Shown here: positions 52,045-61,046 of the stretch, piece after piece
Layout of the letters: the number at the start of each line of letters is the position of its first letter
Numbering within the stretch: the stretch's first letter is position 1
Position numbers and translations under genes: made by a program
From: Burkholderia ubonensis
GTDB taxonomy: Bacteria > Pseudomonadota > Gammaproteobacteria > Burkholderiales > Burkholderiaceae
DNA length: 64,000 bases
Reading direction: 5' to 3'
Assembly: GCF_902833085.1 (NCBI RefSeq)
Contig: NZ_CADFEB010000002.1
Coordinates: 1 to 64,000, forward strand
Notes under the pieces: model-generated
The model's input: the letters and a program-made list of their open reading frames with translations, nothing else
Told to the model about the DNA's origin: nothing
Databases searched by the model: none

Positions 52045-52676
52045 TTGCCGGATGGCTGGCCGCCGCCGCGTTGCTTGGAGCGAGCATGACCGCAGACCCC
52101 GTGACCGTCGCGCAGACGCATTTCGAGCAGGCGAGCTCGTACCGGGCGACGATCCGTGCGTGGCCGCGGCAGGGCGAGCATACCGAGATCCGCTACGCGT
52201 ACCGCAAGCCCGGCTATATCCGGATGGATTTCGTTGCGCCGCATCATGGCGCGGTGCTGGTCTACGATCCGGTCAGCCGCAAGGTGCGGGTGCGGCCGTT
52301 CGGTGCGCACCTGCCGCCGGCGCTGTCGCTGGCGCCCGCCAATCCGCTCGTGCGCGACCCGAGCGGCCGCCGGGTCGACCAGTCCGATGTCGGCGAGCTG
52401 CTGCGCAACGTGCGCGCGCTTCAGGAAGGCGGCGTGACCGTGCTGCAGGGCGAGGAGCCGGTCGGCGGCCGGACCGCGCTGCGCGTCACCGTCACCGGCG
52501 CGCCCGCGCATGCGGTGGCGGGCGTGCATCGCTACCAGCTATGGCTCGACGCCGGGGACGGCTTTCCGCTGAAGGTGGTCAGCTTCGCGGACGGCGACGA
52601 CCGGCCGCTCGAGACCGTCACGCTCGACGACGTCGAGATCGACGTCGCGTTCCCCGATCATTTCTTCGATCCCTGA
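52041..52676 (+). CDS. LolA/DUF1571-like periplasmic protein
   Basis: 211 residues from a GTG start that overlaps the cupredoxin stop (GTGA). An N-terminal hydrophobic segment (IAGWLAAAALLGASM) is followed by an 11-stranded half-barrel pattern as in LolA/DUF1571: YRKPGYIRMDFVAPHHGAVL, VYDPVSRKVRVRP, and LWLDAGDGFPLKVVSF. Proteins of this class handle lipids or lipoproteins in the periplasm. Fourth gene of the ECF operon. Confidence 0.7.
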   Translation: MIAGWLAAAALLGASMTADPVTVAQTHFEQASSYRATIRAWPRQGEHTEIRYAYRKPGYIRMDFVAPHHGAVLVYDPVSRKVRVRPFGAHLPPALSLAPANPLVRDPSGRRVDQSDVGELLRNVRALQEGGVTVLQGEEPVGGRTALRVTVTGAPAHAVAGVHRYQLWLDAGDGFPLKVVSFADGDDRPLETVTLDDVEIDVAFPDHFFDP

Positions 52677-52691
52677 TATGCCGGAGGCGGC

Positions 52692-53240
52692 ATGGCTGAG
52701 TACCGGTTCTCGACGACGTGGCGGGTGGACGCGCCGTTGGCGGCGGTCTGGACCGCGATCTACCAGGTCGACATGTGGCCGGACTGGTGGAAGGGGGCGG
52801 AGCGGACCGTCGAGGTCGAGTGCGGCGACCCGCACGGCATCGGCGCGCTGCATCGGTACACATGGAAGGGCGCGCTGCCGTACCGGCTGAGCTTCGACAT
52901 ACGCGTGCTGCGCGTCGAGCCGATGCGCGTGCTCGAGGGCCGCGCGAGCGGCGCGGTCGAGGGCGACGGCCGCTGGTCGTTCGCCGGCGATGCCGAGCGC
53001 ACGGTCGTTCGCTACGACTGGCACATCCGCACGCACTTGCGCTGGATGAACTGGCTCGCGCCGCTGGCCCGTCCGCTGTTCAAATGGAATCACGACGTCG
53101 TGATGCGCGAAGGCGCGCGCGGGCTCGCGCAACTGCTCGGCGCCTGCGTCGAGACGGACGGTCGCTCGTTCGCGCCCGTCGCCGGCGCGTGCCGCGCGTG
53201 CTGTGCGGACCCGCAGGGCGGGCCGGCGGGCCGCGGCTGA
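52692..53240 (+). CDS. SRPBCC (START-like) domain protein
   Basis: 182 residues, a polyketide-cyclase/START fold (WRVDAPLAAVWTAIYQVDMW, then PDWWKGAERTVEVE, and YDWHIRTHLRWMNW); no signal peptide. Its C-terminus ends with a Cys-rich stretch (VAGACRACCADPQG), unusual for the family, which could bind metal. Binds hydrophobic ligands in related proteins. Fifteen bases after the LolA-like gene, apparently the last gene of the ECF operon. Confidence 0.78.
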   Translation: MAEYRFSTTWRVDAPLAAVWTAIYQVDMWPDWWKGAERTVEVECGDPHGIGALHRYTWKGALPYRLSFDIRVLRVEPMRVLEGRASGAVEGDGRWSFAGDAERTVVRYDWHIRTHLRWMNWLAPLARPLFKWNHDVVMREGARGLAQLLGACVETDGRSFAPVAGACRACCADPQGGPAGRG

Positions 53241-53573
53241 CACGGGGGCGAAGGCGCCGCGCGGGGCTGTCAGCGGCGCGCCGGCCCTGTCGGCGAATCC
53301 CTACACCACGGCGCGCAAAAATATGACGTGAAGATCGGCATTCGATGATTTAAATCACGCCCGCCGTTGCCGATACTTTCCTCACAACAAACGTATTCCG
53401 TTTTTCGTCCGACGTGATCGAACCTGCCCCCGACGCAGGTGCCGATATCCCCACGACGGACGCCTCCGTGCCCGGTTCAGCGATCGAACGCTGCATGAGG
53501 CTTGAGTGGCTGGCTTCCTTTTTGTCGAACCAGCAGCTTGACAACCCGTATTCAAAACCACACGGAGACCATC
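53241..53573. promoter_or_regulatory. Upstream region of the flhDC pair
   Basis: 333 bases between the SRPBCC gene and the small ORF before flhD. The first half is GC-rich; from about 53318 it becomes AT-richer. The TGATTTAAATCA dyad at 53346-53357 is described separately. No gene is convincing here. Confidence 0.55.
53346..53357. promoter_or_regulatory. FNR/Anr/CRP-like dyad upstream of flhDC
   Basis: TGATTTAAATCA is a perfect 12-bp palindrome with the core TGAT-N4-ATCA shared by FNR/Anr (TTGAT-N4-ATCAA) boxes; the flanking bases A and C break the outer consensus. It lies about 220 bases before the 46-residue ORF and 470 before flhD. Oxygen- or cAMP-type control is plausible but unproven. 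Confidence 0.5.
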
Positions 53574-53714
53574 ATGAGCCGCGCAGCCCAGGACCTGATC
53601 GAATTGCAACGCCTCGCCCAGAACGGCGCCGGCGCGTTGACCGAGCACCTTTTACGCGAACTGGCGAAGAGCCTCATTGCCGAGGGCGTGTCGGACGTGC
53701 GCGGCGGATGCTGA
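53574..53714 (+). CDS. Small protein of 46 residues upstream of flhD
   Basis: Short ORF MSRAAQDLIELQRLAQNGAG, then ALTEHLLRELAKSLIAEGVS, ending DVRGGC. It is amphipathic-helical, has an in-frame ATG after GGAGACC (a usable ribosome site), and no recognised homology. It ends 114 bases before flhD on the same strand. Could be a leader peptide or a small regulator of the flhDC pair, or spurious. Confidence 0.4.
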   Translation: MSRAAQDLIELQRLAQNGAGALTEHLLRELAKSLIAEGVSDVRGGC

Positions 53715-53828
53715 ACGCCGGGTATGTCCGGCGGCGCGCGCGACGGCGCCCCCATGGAGCGATGACGAACGGCAGGCCGGCGATGCACGCCGGTCACACG
53801 CGGCGACCCCGCCTCAACGGAGAGAGAC

Positions 53829-54149
53829 GTGAACCATAACAACGAGACGCTGGATTCGATTCGGGACATCAACCTGTCTTATCTGATGCTCGCGCAACGC
53901 CTGCTGCACGACGATCGCGAGGCGGGCATGTTCCGGCTCGGCCTGTCGGCGCCGCTCGCCGAGCTGCTGTCGACGCTGACGCTCGCGCAGACGACGCGGC
54001 TTGCGACCTGCGACCAGCTGCTGTGCGGCTTCCGGTTCGGCGATCACGCGATGCTGTCCGCGCTCGCGAAGTCGCCGATGCATGCCGACGTCGCGCACAC
54101 GCATGCGGCGATCCTGCTGGCGGGCCAGCCGGCCGCGCAGTTCGCGTGA
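53829..54149 (+). CDS. flhD: Flagellar master regulator subunit FlhD
   Basis: 106 residues. Matches the FlhD fold: INLSYLMLAQRLLHDDREAG, MFRLGLSAPLAELLSTLTLA, QTTRLATCDQLLCGFRFGD, the last containing a Cys at the position that forms the FlhD disulfide. It makes the FlhD4C2 activator of class 2 flagellar genes. The sequence departs from the common Burkholderia FlhD that I recall, consistent with a paralogue. The GTG start of flhC overlaps its stop. Confidence 0.87.
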   Translation: MNHNNETLDSIRDINLSYLMLAQRLLHDDREAGMFRLGLSAPLAELLSTLTLAQTTRLATCDQLLCGFRFGDHAMLSALAKSPMHADVAHTHAAILLAGQPAAQFA

Positions 54150-54688
54150 CGGGGGCGGCCGTGTCGAAGGCAAGCCTCATCGAATACGCGCGCGAAGTGT
54201 CGCGCGCCGTCGATCTGATCGAGCTCGGCGCGCGCATGCAGCTGCTCGAATCCGAGCTCACGCTGTCGCGCGAGCGCCTGATCCGGCTCTACCGCGAGGT
54301 GAAAGGCGCGTCGCCGCCGAAGGGCATGCTGCCTTCGTCGGCCGACTGGTACATGACGTGGCAGGCGAACATCCACGCATCGCTGTTCTACAACACCTAC
54401 CTGTTTCTCAAGGACGAGGCGCGCTGCTCGCACCTCGACGCGCTGACGAAGGGTTATCGGCTGTATCGCGAGCACTGCACGCATGCGGGCATGGACGTGC
54501 AGCTCGACCTGACGCGCGCGTGGACGCTCGTGCGCTTCTTCAGCGGCGGGATCCTGCAGATGACGCCGTGCCCTCGCTGCGGCGGCAGGTTCATCGGGCA
54601 CAAGTACGAATTGCACGGGCGCAAGGCGTGCGCGATCTGCCGGCCGCCGCCGCGCGCGGGCAAGACGGCGAAGCACGCGACGCATTGA
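54146..54688 (+). CDS. flhC: Flagellar master regulator subunit FlhC
   Basis: 180 residues from the GTG at 54146 (GTGA overlap with flhD stop), giving MTGAAVSKASLIEYAREVSR; a second GTG at 54161 with GGGGG eight bases upstream is an alternative. The zinc site is complete: Cys142 and Cys145 (CPRC), Cys162 and Cys165 (CAIC). Conserved DNA-contact segments include RAVDLIELGARMQLLESELT and MTWQANIHASLFYNTYLFL. Not followed by motA/motB; the ABC-transporter operon converges on it. Confidence 0.87.
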   Translation: MTGAAVSKASLIEYAREVSRAVDLIELGARMQLLESELTLSRERLIRLYREVKGASPPKGMLPSSADWYMTWQANIHASLFYNTYLFLKDEARCSHLDALTKGYRLYREHCTHAGMDVQLDLTRAWTLVRFFSGGILQMTPCPRCGGRFIGHKYELHGRKACAICRPPPRAGKTAKHATH

Positions 54689-54746
54689 ATGATCCGCATG
54701 CCGGCGTGCGGGCGGGCGTGAGGTGCGGCGCCCCGCGCCGCGAACC

Positions 54747-55796
54747 TCAGCGCAGGTACGCCATCACCGCGCCGTCGACCGCGAGCGCGACACGCTCGCC
54801 GACGGCTGGACAGCGATGGCCGGGCACCCGCGCACGCACGAGCGTGTCGGGCGCGGCCGCGAGGCGCGCGACCACGTCGGCGTCCTGCCCCGCGAATTGC
54901 GCGGATTCCACCTGCGCCGGATGGCCGCATGCGGCGTCGGCAAGCGCCGCGCGCGCGACGTGAATCTGCTCGGGGCGCAGCATCGCATCGGCCGGGCCGT
55001 CGGGCAGCGGCGCGACGAGCGGCAGCTCGCCGAGCGCGCACACGATGCGGCCGTCGCGCACCTGTCCCGCCAGCAGCACGGCCTGGCCGACGAACGACGC
55101 GACGTCGCGCGTGACGGGCTGCCGGTAGAGCGTCTGCGGTGCGGCCGTCTGCACAAGGCGGCCTTGCCACAGCACCGCGACTTCGTCGCCGAGCGTCATC
55201 GCCTCGGGCTGGTCGTGCGTGACGAGCACCGACGTCGCGCCGGCCGCGGCGAGCGCGACGGCGACCGCGCCGCGCGTCTCGTGCCGCAGTGACGTGTCGA
55301 GCGCCGAGAACGGCTCGTCGAGGATCACGAGCGACGGCTCGGGCGCCAGCGCGCGCGCCAGTGCGACGCGCTGCTGCTGGCCGCCGGAGAGCTGTTGCGG
55401 CGCGCGGCTCGCATACGACGCCGGCAGGCCGACCATCTCGAGCAGTTCGCCGACGCGCCGCTGCGCGCGTCGCGCCGCGCGCGGCAGCCCGAATGCGATG
55501 TTGTCCGCGACCGTCAGATGCGGAAACAGCGCCCCTTCCTGCGGCACGTAGCCGATGCGCCGCCGCTCGGGTGCGACGTGCGTGTCGGCCGATGCGACGC
55601 AGCGGCCGTCGATGTCGACCGTGCCGCGGTCCGCACGCTCGAAACCGCACAGGATGCGCAGCAGCGTGGTCTTGCCGCTGCCCGACGGGCCGAGCAGCGC
55701 GACGAGCGTGCCGCGCCGCACCGTCAGGTCGACGTCGTGCAGCACCGCGTGTGCGCCGAAGGACTTGGAGAGGCCGCGGATTCGGAGTTCGCTCAT
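54747..55796 (-). CDS. Iron(III) ABC transporter ATP-binding protein (FbpC-like)
   Basis: 349 residues. Walker A GPSGSGKTT (about 36-44), Q-loop, signature LSGGQQQRVALARAL and Walker B LVILDEPFSALD; the C-terminal TOBE-like domain (about 240-349) matches the Fe3+/polyamine/sulfate importer class. Preceded by a two-domain permease gene (gap 37 bases) and a ferric-type binding protein, so an iron(III) importer is likely. Last gene of the Fur-box operon. Confidence 0.85.
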   Translation of the reverse strand: MSELRIRGLSKSFGAHAVLHDVDLTVRRGTLVALLGPSGSGKTTLLRILCGFERADRGTVDIDGRCVASADTHVAPERRRIGYVPQEGALFPHLTVADNIAFGLPRAARRAQRRVGELLEMVGLPASYASRAPQQLSGGQQQRVALARALAPEPSLVILDEPFSALDTSLRHETRGAVAVALAAAGATSVLVTHDQPEAMTLGDEVAVLWQGRLVQTAAPQTLYRQPVTRDVASFVGQAVLLAGQVRDGRIVCALGELPLVAPLPDGPADAMLRPEQIHVARAALADAACGHPAQVESAQFAGQDADVVARLAAAPDTLVRARVPGHRCPAVGERVALAVDGAVMAYLR

Positions 55797-55833
55797 GGAG
55801 GGATCGGGTAGGGCGGGGCGGGCGGATGGCGGC

Positions 55834-57441
55834 TCACGCGCGCACGGAGGCCCGGCCGAGCAGCAGGAACAGGACGACGGACGCGCCGAGCGACAGCGCG
55901 ACGAGCAGCGCGGCATACGGCGCGGCGGCCGCGAACGCGAGCTGCGACGTGTCGCTCCACACCTGCGTCGCGAGCGTGCGCGTGCCGGTCGGCGACAGCA
56001 GCAGCGTCGCGTTCAGCTCGGTGACGACCGAGATGAACACCATCGTCGCGGCCGCGCCGAGCCCCGGCGCGACGAGCGGCAGCACGACGCGCATGAAGGT
56101 CTGCCGCCAGCCGAGCCCGAGCGCGCGCGCGGTTTCCTCGAGCTGCTGCTGCACGTGCAGGAACGCCGCGCGCACGCTGACGACGGCGAGCGGCAGGAAC
56201 AGGATCGCGTACGCGCCGATCAGCATCGGCGCGCTCTGGTACAGCGGCTCGACGAGCCGCACCGTCAGCGAGACCAGTGCGAGCGCGATCACGATGCCCG
56301 GCACGCCCTGCGCGGTCATCGCGATGCGCTCGAACGCCGTTGCGACGCGGCCCGGAAAGCGCGCCAGCAGGAACGCGATCGGCAGCGCGAGCAGCGTCGT
56401 CAGCGCGGCGCCGGCGAGACCGTAGCCGGCGGACACGAGCGATGCGTGCCACAGCAGCGCGGGCGACACGTCGGCCGGCGTCACCGCGGCGGCGCCTTGC
56501 TGCGTGAGCCAGTAGCCGATCGTCGCGAGCGGCACGCCGAGGGTCGCGGCCGTGAGGGCGACGAAGCCCGCGACGGCGACGCCGCGCCATGCGCCGAGCT
56601 CGTAGCGCAGCGCGGCGCGGCGCGCCGCGCGGTGCGTGAGCCCGTAGCGCGCGCGGCCGCGCACGCGCGCTTCGACGGCCACGCAGACGAGGCACAGCGC
56701 GATCAGCACGCAGCCGAACAGCGATGCGCCGCCGCCGTCGAACGACGTGCGGTATTCGGCGTAGATCTCGGTCGTGAAGGTGCGAAAGCGCAGCAGCATG
56801 AACGCGCCGAATTCGGACAGCACGCCGAGCGCGACGAGCAGCATGCCGCCGTAGAGCGCCGGGCGCAGCTGCGGCAGCACGACCCGCATGAAGATCTGCC
56901 GAGGCGAGCAGCCGAGCGTGCGCGCGCTTTCCTCGAGCGCGGGGTCGAGCTCGCGCAGCGCGGCGGCGACCGGCAGGTAGACGAGCGGAAAGTACGCGGC
57001 GCTCAGCACGATCAGCGCGCCGAGGAAGTCCTGCAGGTCGAGGCTGATCGACACCCACGCATAGCTCGTGACGAACGGCGGCACCGCGAGCGGCGCGGCG
57101 GCGAGCGCGGCCCACAGCGGCCGCAGCGGCAGCGTCGTGCGTTCGACGCACCACGCGACCGCCGTGCCGAGCACCGCGCAGGCGAGCGTTGCCGCGAGCG
57201 TGATCAGCAGCGTATTGACGAGCAGTTCGCCGACGAGCGGCCGCCACAGCAGGTCGAGCGCATCCTGCGCGCCGAGCGTTGCCGCGCGATACAGCGTGAA
57301 GCCGATCGGCAGCAGGATCGCGAGCGGCCCGAGCAGCGCGGCCGCGACGAGCGCGCGCGGCGCGCGCCGCCGTGCCGCGCCGCGGCCGGCGCCGGGCGCG
57401 ACGGCGGCGACGGTGGGCGTGGCGGGAACGGCGTCGAGCAT
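55834..57441 (-). CDS. Iron(III) ABC transporter permease (FbpB-like, fused)
   Basis: 535 residues, two six-helix permease halves in one chain (FbpB pattern). The EAA-type loops are visible in the halves as LDPALEESARTLGCSPRQIF and QQLEETARALGLGWRQTFMR. The first helix starts after an N-terminal Ala/Arg-rich tail. Overlap/spacing: two bases after the FbpA-like stop and 37 before the ATPase gene, all consistent with one operon. Confidence 0.85.
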   Translation of the reverse strand: MLDAVPATPTVAAVAPGAGRGAARRRAPRALVAAALLGPLAILLPIGFTLYRAATLGAQDALDLLWRPLVGELLVNTLLITLAATLACAVLGTAVAWCVERTTLPLRPLWAALAAAPLAVPPFVTSYAWVSISLDLQDFLGALIVLSAAYFPLVYLPVAAALRELDPALEESARTLGCSPRQIFMRVVLPQLRPALYGGMLLVALGVLSEFGAFMLLRFRTFTTEIYAEYRTSFDGGGASLFGCVLIALCLVCVAVEARVRGRARYGLTHRAARRAALRYELGAWRGVAVAGFVALTAATLGVPLATIGYWLTQQGAAAVTPADVSPALLWHASLVSAGYGLAGAALTTLLALPIAFLLARFPGRVATAFERIAMTAQGVPGIVIALALVSLTVRLVEPLYQSAPMLIGAYAILFLPLAVVSVRAAFLHVQQQLEETARALGLGWRQTFMRVVLPLVAPGLGAAATMVFISVVTELNATLLLSPTGTRTLATQVWSDTSQLAFAAAAPYAALLVALSLGASVVLFLLLGRASVRA

Positions 57442-57443
57442 GC

Positions 57444-58478
57444 TCAGAGCAGGCCGGCCTGGCGCAGCAGCTTGCCGGCCTGGCTGTCGTCGCCGAGTTG
57501 CTCGAACGACATCGACGGTGGGCTCAGCTCGTTGAACGGCTTGAGGATCGGGTCGGGTGCGACGCCCGGGTGCAGCGGATACTCGAAGCTGACGTGACTC
57601 GTCGCCATCAGCTTCTGCGCGCGCTCGCTGACGAGATACGCGACGAACTTCTGCGCGTCGGCCGCATGCTTCGACGCCTTCAGCACCGCGGCGCCCGACA
57701 CGTTGACGACGCCGCCGACGTCGCCATGCGCGAAGTGATGCACGGCGCTCTTCGTCGACTTGTCGCCGAGCTCGGCGTGCAGGCGCGCCCAGTAGTAGTT
57801 GTTGACGATGCCGGTGACGACGCCGCCCCGGTTGACGGCCGCCGTCACGCCTTCCTCGTCGTCGAAGATCTGCGCATTGGTCTTCAGGCCTTTCAGCCAT
57901 TGCAGCGTCGCGGCTTCGCCGTGCAGCGCGAGCACCGCGCTCACGAGCGGCAGGAAGTCGGCGTCGCTCGGCGCGACGCCGACCTTGCCCTTCCATTCCG
58001 GCTTCGCCAGATCGAGCAGCGACGCGGGCAACTGCGGCGGCTGGAGCTTGGCCGTGTTGTAGATCAGCACGCTCTCGCGCGCGAGCACGCCCTGCCAGTT
58101 GCCGTCGGTCGCGTTGAAGCGCGCGGGCACGGCCTTCAGCGCATCGGCGTCGACTTTCGCGAGCAGGCCCTTGTGGTCGAGCAGCACCAGCTCTGGCGAG
58201 TTCTCGGTGAAATACACGTCGGCCGGCGTGCGGTCGCCTTCGGCGACGAGCTGTGCGGCGAGCGCCGGGCCTTCGCCCGAGCGCACCTTCACGCTGATGC
58301 CGCTCTGTGCTTCGAAGTCCTTGACGAGCTGGTTGACGACCTGCTCGTGCTGCGCGTTGTACAGCGTGAGCGTGGCGGCATGCGCGGGCGTCACGTGCAG
58401 CGCGCCGGCCAGCATCAGCGCAGCGGCGGCCGCGGCGACGAGGTGCCGCATCGGGCGGCTGACGGGAGAAGTCTTCAT
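57444..58478 (-). CDS. Iron(III) ABC transporter substrate-binding protein (FbpA-like)
   Basis: 344 residues. Signal peptide cleaved at about residue 34/35 (PAHA/AT), then a FbpA/AfuA-type ferric-binding domain beginning LTLYNAQHEQVVNQLVKDF. The tyrosine pair Tyr228-Tyr229 in IVNNYYWAR corresponds to the iron-coordinating tyrosines of the FbpA family. Followed two bases later by the permease gene. Periplasmic carrier for Fe3+ supplied, I infer, by the porin and peroxidase genes just upstream. Confidence 0.87.
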   Translation of the reverse strand: MKTSPVSRPMRHLVAAAAAALMLAGALHVTPAHAATLTLYNAQHEQVVNQLVKDFEAQSGISVKVRSGEGPALAAQLVAEGDRTPADVYFTENSPELVLLDHKGLLAKVDADALKAVPARFNATDGNWQGVLARESVLIYNTAKLQPPQLPASLLDLAKPEWKGKVGVAPSDADFLPLVSAVLALHGEAATLQWLKGLKTNAQIFDDEEGVTAAVNRGGVVTGIVNNYYWARLHAELGDKSTKSAVHHFAHGDVGGVVNVSGAAVLKASKHAADAQKFVAYLVSERAQKLMATSHVSFEYPLHPGVAPDPILKPFNELSPPSMSFEQLGDDSQAGKLLRQAGLL

Positions 58479-58525
58479 GTCGGTAATCGGGTAGTGAATC
58501 CGGAAAGGCCGGCTGGCGTGTCGAA

Positions 58526-59821
58526 CTACGCGCCGAACAGCGCCGCGCCGATGAACGAACCAGGCTGTGCGCCCGGCGGGCACGCGAAGATCGCGCTGCC
58601 GACGTGCGTGGTGAACTGGTTCATGATGTCCAGCTTCGCGAGCTTCTCGTTGATCGGGATGAAGCCGCGGCGCGGGTCGCGCTGGTGCGCGACGAACATC
58701 AGCCCCGCGTCGTACTCGGTCTGCTGGCGCCACGGCGGCCAGCGCTCGATGTAGAAGTTGGTGCTGTCGTTGTACGAATACGCGCGGCGCAGGATCTGCG
58801 CGCCGTTGTTCAGTTGCGGCGACGCGAGGCGCGCGTGCGAGTTGTCGGGAATCACCGGGTTGCCGTCCTTGTCGGCCGCGTCGAGGTCGAGCGGCTCGAA
58901 CTCGTGCTTTTGGCCGAGCGGCGCGCCGCTGTACTTGTGACGGCCGACCACCTGCTCCTGGAAGCCGAGCTCGGTGTTGTCCCAGTGCTCGAGCGTGATG
59001 CGGATGCGGCGCACGACCGTGTAGGTGCCGCCGTTCATCCATGCGGGGCCTTCGCTGCCGGCCCACACGAATTCGTTCATCGCGGCCGGATCGGACATCG
59101 GCGGATTCATCGTGCCGTCCTTGAAGCCCATCAGGTTGCGCGGCGTCTCGCCGGGCTTGCCGGACGTGAAGCCGGCCTGGCCCCAGCGCATCTGCGTGGC
59201 GCTTGCGCCGAGGCGCACGAGCTGGCGCACCGCGTGGAACGCAACCTGCGCATCGTCCGCGCAAGCCTGGATGAACAGGTCGCCGCCGGTCTTCTCGGGC
59301 AGCAGCTGGTCGCCGTTGAAGCGCGGCAGGTCGACGAGCGCGGCGGGGCGGTGCTTCGCGAGGCCGTAGCGGTCCTTGCCGGCGAGCGCGAACATCCCCG
59401 GCCCGAAGCCGAATGTGATCGTGAGCCGCGCGGGGCCGATGCCGAGCGCGTCGCCGCCGTCGACGGGGGCCGCGTCGTCCCCGCCCGACGTGACGAGCGG
59501 CTGCGCGGTCTCACCGCGCGACATGCGCGCGGCGGCGTCGGTCCAGGTTTTCAGCAGCGCGATCACGTCCGCGCGCTTGGTCGTAGTCAGGTCGAGCGCC
59601 GCGAAATACGCGTGGCGCTGCTGCGGCGTCGTGATGCCGCCCTGGTGCTTGCCGTAGAACGGCTCGACGTCGTCGTGCGCGGGCGCGTTCGGCGGCGGCG
59701 CGTCGGCCGCATGCGCGGCGGGCATCGACGCTGCCGCGAGGCCCGCGGCCACCGCCGCGCCGCCGGCCTTCAGGAAGCCGCGTCGCGCGGGGCGCGGCGG
59801 CTGGTTGAGATCGTCTGCCAT
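58526..59821 (-). CDS. Dye-decolorising (Dyp-type) peroxidase, EfeB-like, Tat-exported
   Basis: 431 residues. Twin-arginine signal RRGFLKAGG at about 13-21. Dyp family marks: MGFKDGTMNP with the distal Asp235, VVGRHKYSGAPLG, and IPDNSHARLASPQ containing the probable proximal His. EfeB proteins of this type oxidise or deferrate haem in the periplasm and work with iron importers (EfeUOB). Here it lies between a secreted beta-propeller gene and an Fbp-type importer. Weak ribosome site at the ATG (59821). Confidence 0.87.
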   Translation of the reverse strand: MADDLNQPPRPARRGFLKAGGAAVAAGLAAASMPAAHAADAPPPNAPAHDDVEPFYGKHQGGITTPQQRHAYFAALDLTTTKRADVIALLKTWTDAAARMSRGETAQPLVTSGGDDAAPVDGGDALGIGPARLTITFGFGPGMFALAGKDRYGLAKHRPAALVDLPRFNGDQLLPEKTGGDLFIQACADDAQVAFHAVRQLVRLGASATQMRWGQAGFTSGKPGETPRNLMGFKDGTMNPPMSDPAAMNEFVWAGSEGPAWMNGGTYTVVRRIRITLEHWDNTELGFQEQVVGRHKYSGAPLGQKHEFEPLDLDAADKDGNPVIPDNSHARLASPQLNNGAQILRRAYSYNDSTNFYIERWPPWRQQTEYDAGLMFVAHQRDPRRGFIPINEKLAKLDIMNQFTTHVGSAIFACPPGAQPGSFIGAALFGA

Positions 59822-59832
59822 GGTCGGTTCCG

Positions 59833-60966
59833 TCACTTCGCGAGCATCAGCGTGTTGACATCGTCGGCGACGAAGTAGAAGCCGTCGCCTTCCGGCGTCA
59901 TCGCGATGCCGAACAGGTCGCCGCTGCCGGGCGGCGTTTGCGCCTTGTCGGTGTTGATCCAGCGCGCATACAGCTGCTTGCCGGCGACGGGGTCGATCTC
60001 GACCACCTGGCCGTTCAGCGCGTTGGTCGCGAGCAGATGGCCGTTCGGCGCGGTCGCGAGCGCAAGCGGGCGGTGCAGGAAGCCGTCTGCCGTGACCTGT
60101 CGGCCGACGCCCGCGCTCGTGTCGCGGGTCAGCGGATCGTCGATCTCGACAATTCGGTTGCCGATCGCATCGGACACGTACAGCTTCTTCTGGTCGCCGG
60201 ACAACGCGAGCCCGGTCGGGCCGACGAGGAACACGCTCTTGTCCGCCTGCGCGCCGAGGCCGCTCGCGATCACCGTCTCCTGCTTGATCACCGGCGGCTG
60301 GCCATTGGGGATCGCAAGGTCGAGACGCAGCACGGTCGCCTGCTTGTAGACGGGCGGGTTGCCGTCGGCACCGCCGACGCCGAATCCGGCCATGCTGACG
60401 AACAGCGTCGCGCTGTCGCCGCGGTCGACCACGGCCATGTTGCCCCACGGGTCGTTGATGTTCGGGGTCGACCACGTCGACGCGATCTTGCCGTGCGGAT
60501 CGAGCACGACCAGGCAGCCGGCGCCCTTGGTGTTGGTCGTGCCGTCGTTGCTCGGCGTGCTGCCGACGATCACCCAGCCGGATTTCAGCATCGTCATCGC
60601 GGTCGACAGGCCGACGCCGCCCGGGCACGCCTTCAGGTCGCGCGGGATCGACGCGAACAGGCTCAGCTGCTTCGTCGACGGGCGATAGTTGACGATCGTG
60701 CTGCCGGTGCCCTGCAGGTTCGCGGCGTTGTTGAAGTTGTCGACGAGCACGTCGCCTCGCTGGATCGTGCCGGCCGACACGGGGGCGACCGCGATCGCGT
60801 ACGGGTTCTGGTCGCCGTTGTCCGGGACCGTGTTGACGAGCGTCGCGTGGCGGTGCAGCGTCTCGAGGAAGCCTTGCGGCTCGGCGTGCGCGAAGGCAGC
60901 GGCGGCCAGCGCGGCCGCGGCCAGCGCGATCGTCGCGAGGCGGCGAAGCGGGGCGGATTCGATCAT
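59833..60966 (-). CDS. Secreted beta-propeller (NHL-like) protein
   Basis: 377 residues. Signal peptide to about residue 28 (AFAHA/EP). Repeated blades of the type NPYAIAVAPVSAGTIQRGDV, VFLVGPTGLALSGDQKKLYV, and HRPLALATAPNGHLL point to an NHL/SMP-30-like propeller. AGGAGAC precedes the ATG. No catalytic residues can be assigned; it could be a periplasmic scaffold or lactonase-like enzyme. Second gene of the operon after the porin (80-base gap), 11 bases before the peroxidase. Confidence 0.75.
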   Translation of the reverse strand: MIESAPLRRLATIALAAAALAAAAFAHAEPQGFLETLHRHATLVNTVPDNGDQNPYAIAVAPVSAGTIQRGDVLVDNFNNAANLQGTGSTIVNYRPSTKQLSLFASIPRDLKACPGGVGLSTAMTMLKSGWVIVGSTPSNDGTTNTKGAGCLVVLDPHGKIASTWSTPNINDPWGNMAVVDRGDSATLFVSMAGFGVGGADGNPPVYKQATVLRLDLAIPNGQPPVIKQETVIASGLGAQADKSVFLVGPTGLALSGDQKKLYVSDAIGNRIVEIDDPLTRDTSAGVGRQVTADGFLHRPLALATAPNGHLLATNALNGQVVEIDPVAGKQLYARWINTDKAQTPPGSGDLFGIAMTPEGDGFYFVADDVNTLMLAK

Positions 60967-61046
60967 GCGGAGTCTCCTGGGAGGCGCGCCGGCGGCCGGC
61001 GCGCGAAAACGGGATACGGGGCGGGCAGGTGGCGACGCGCGGACGA

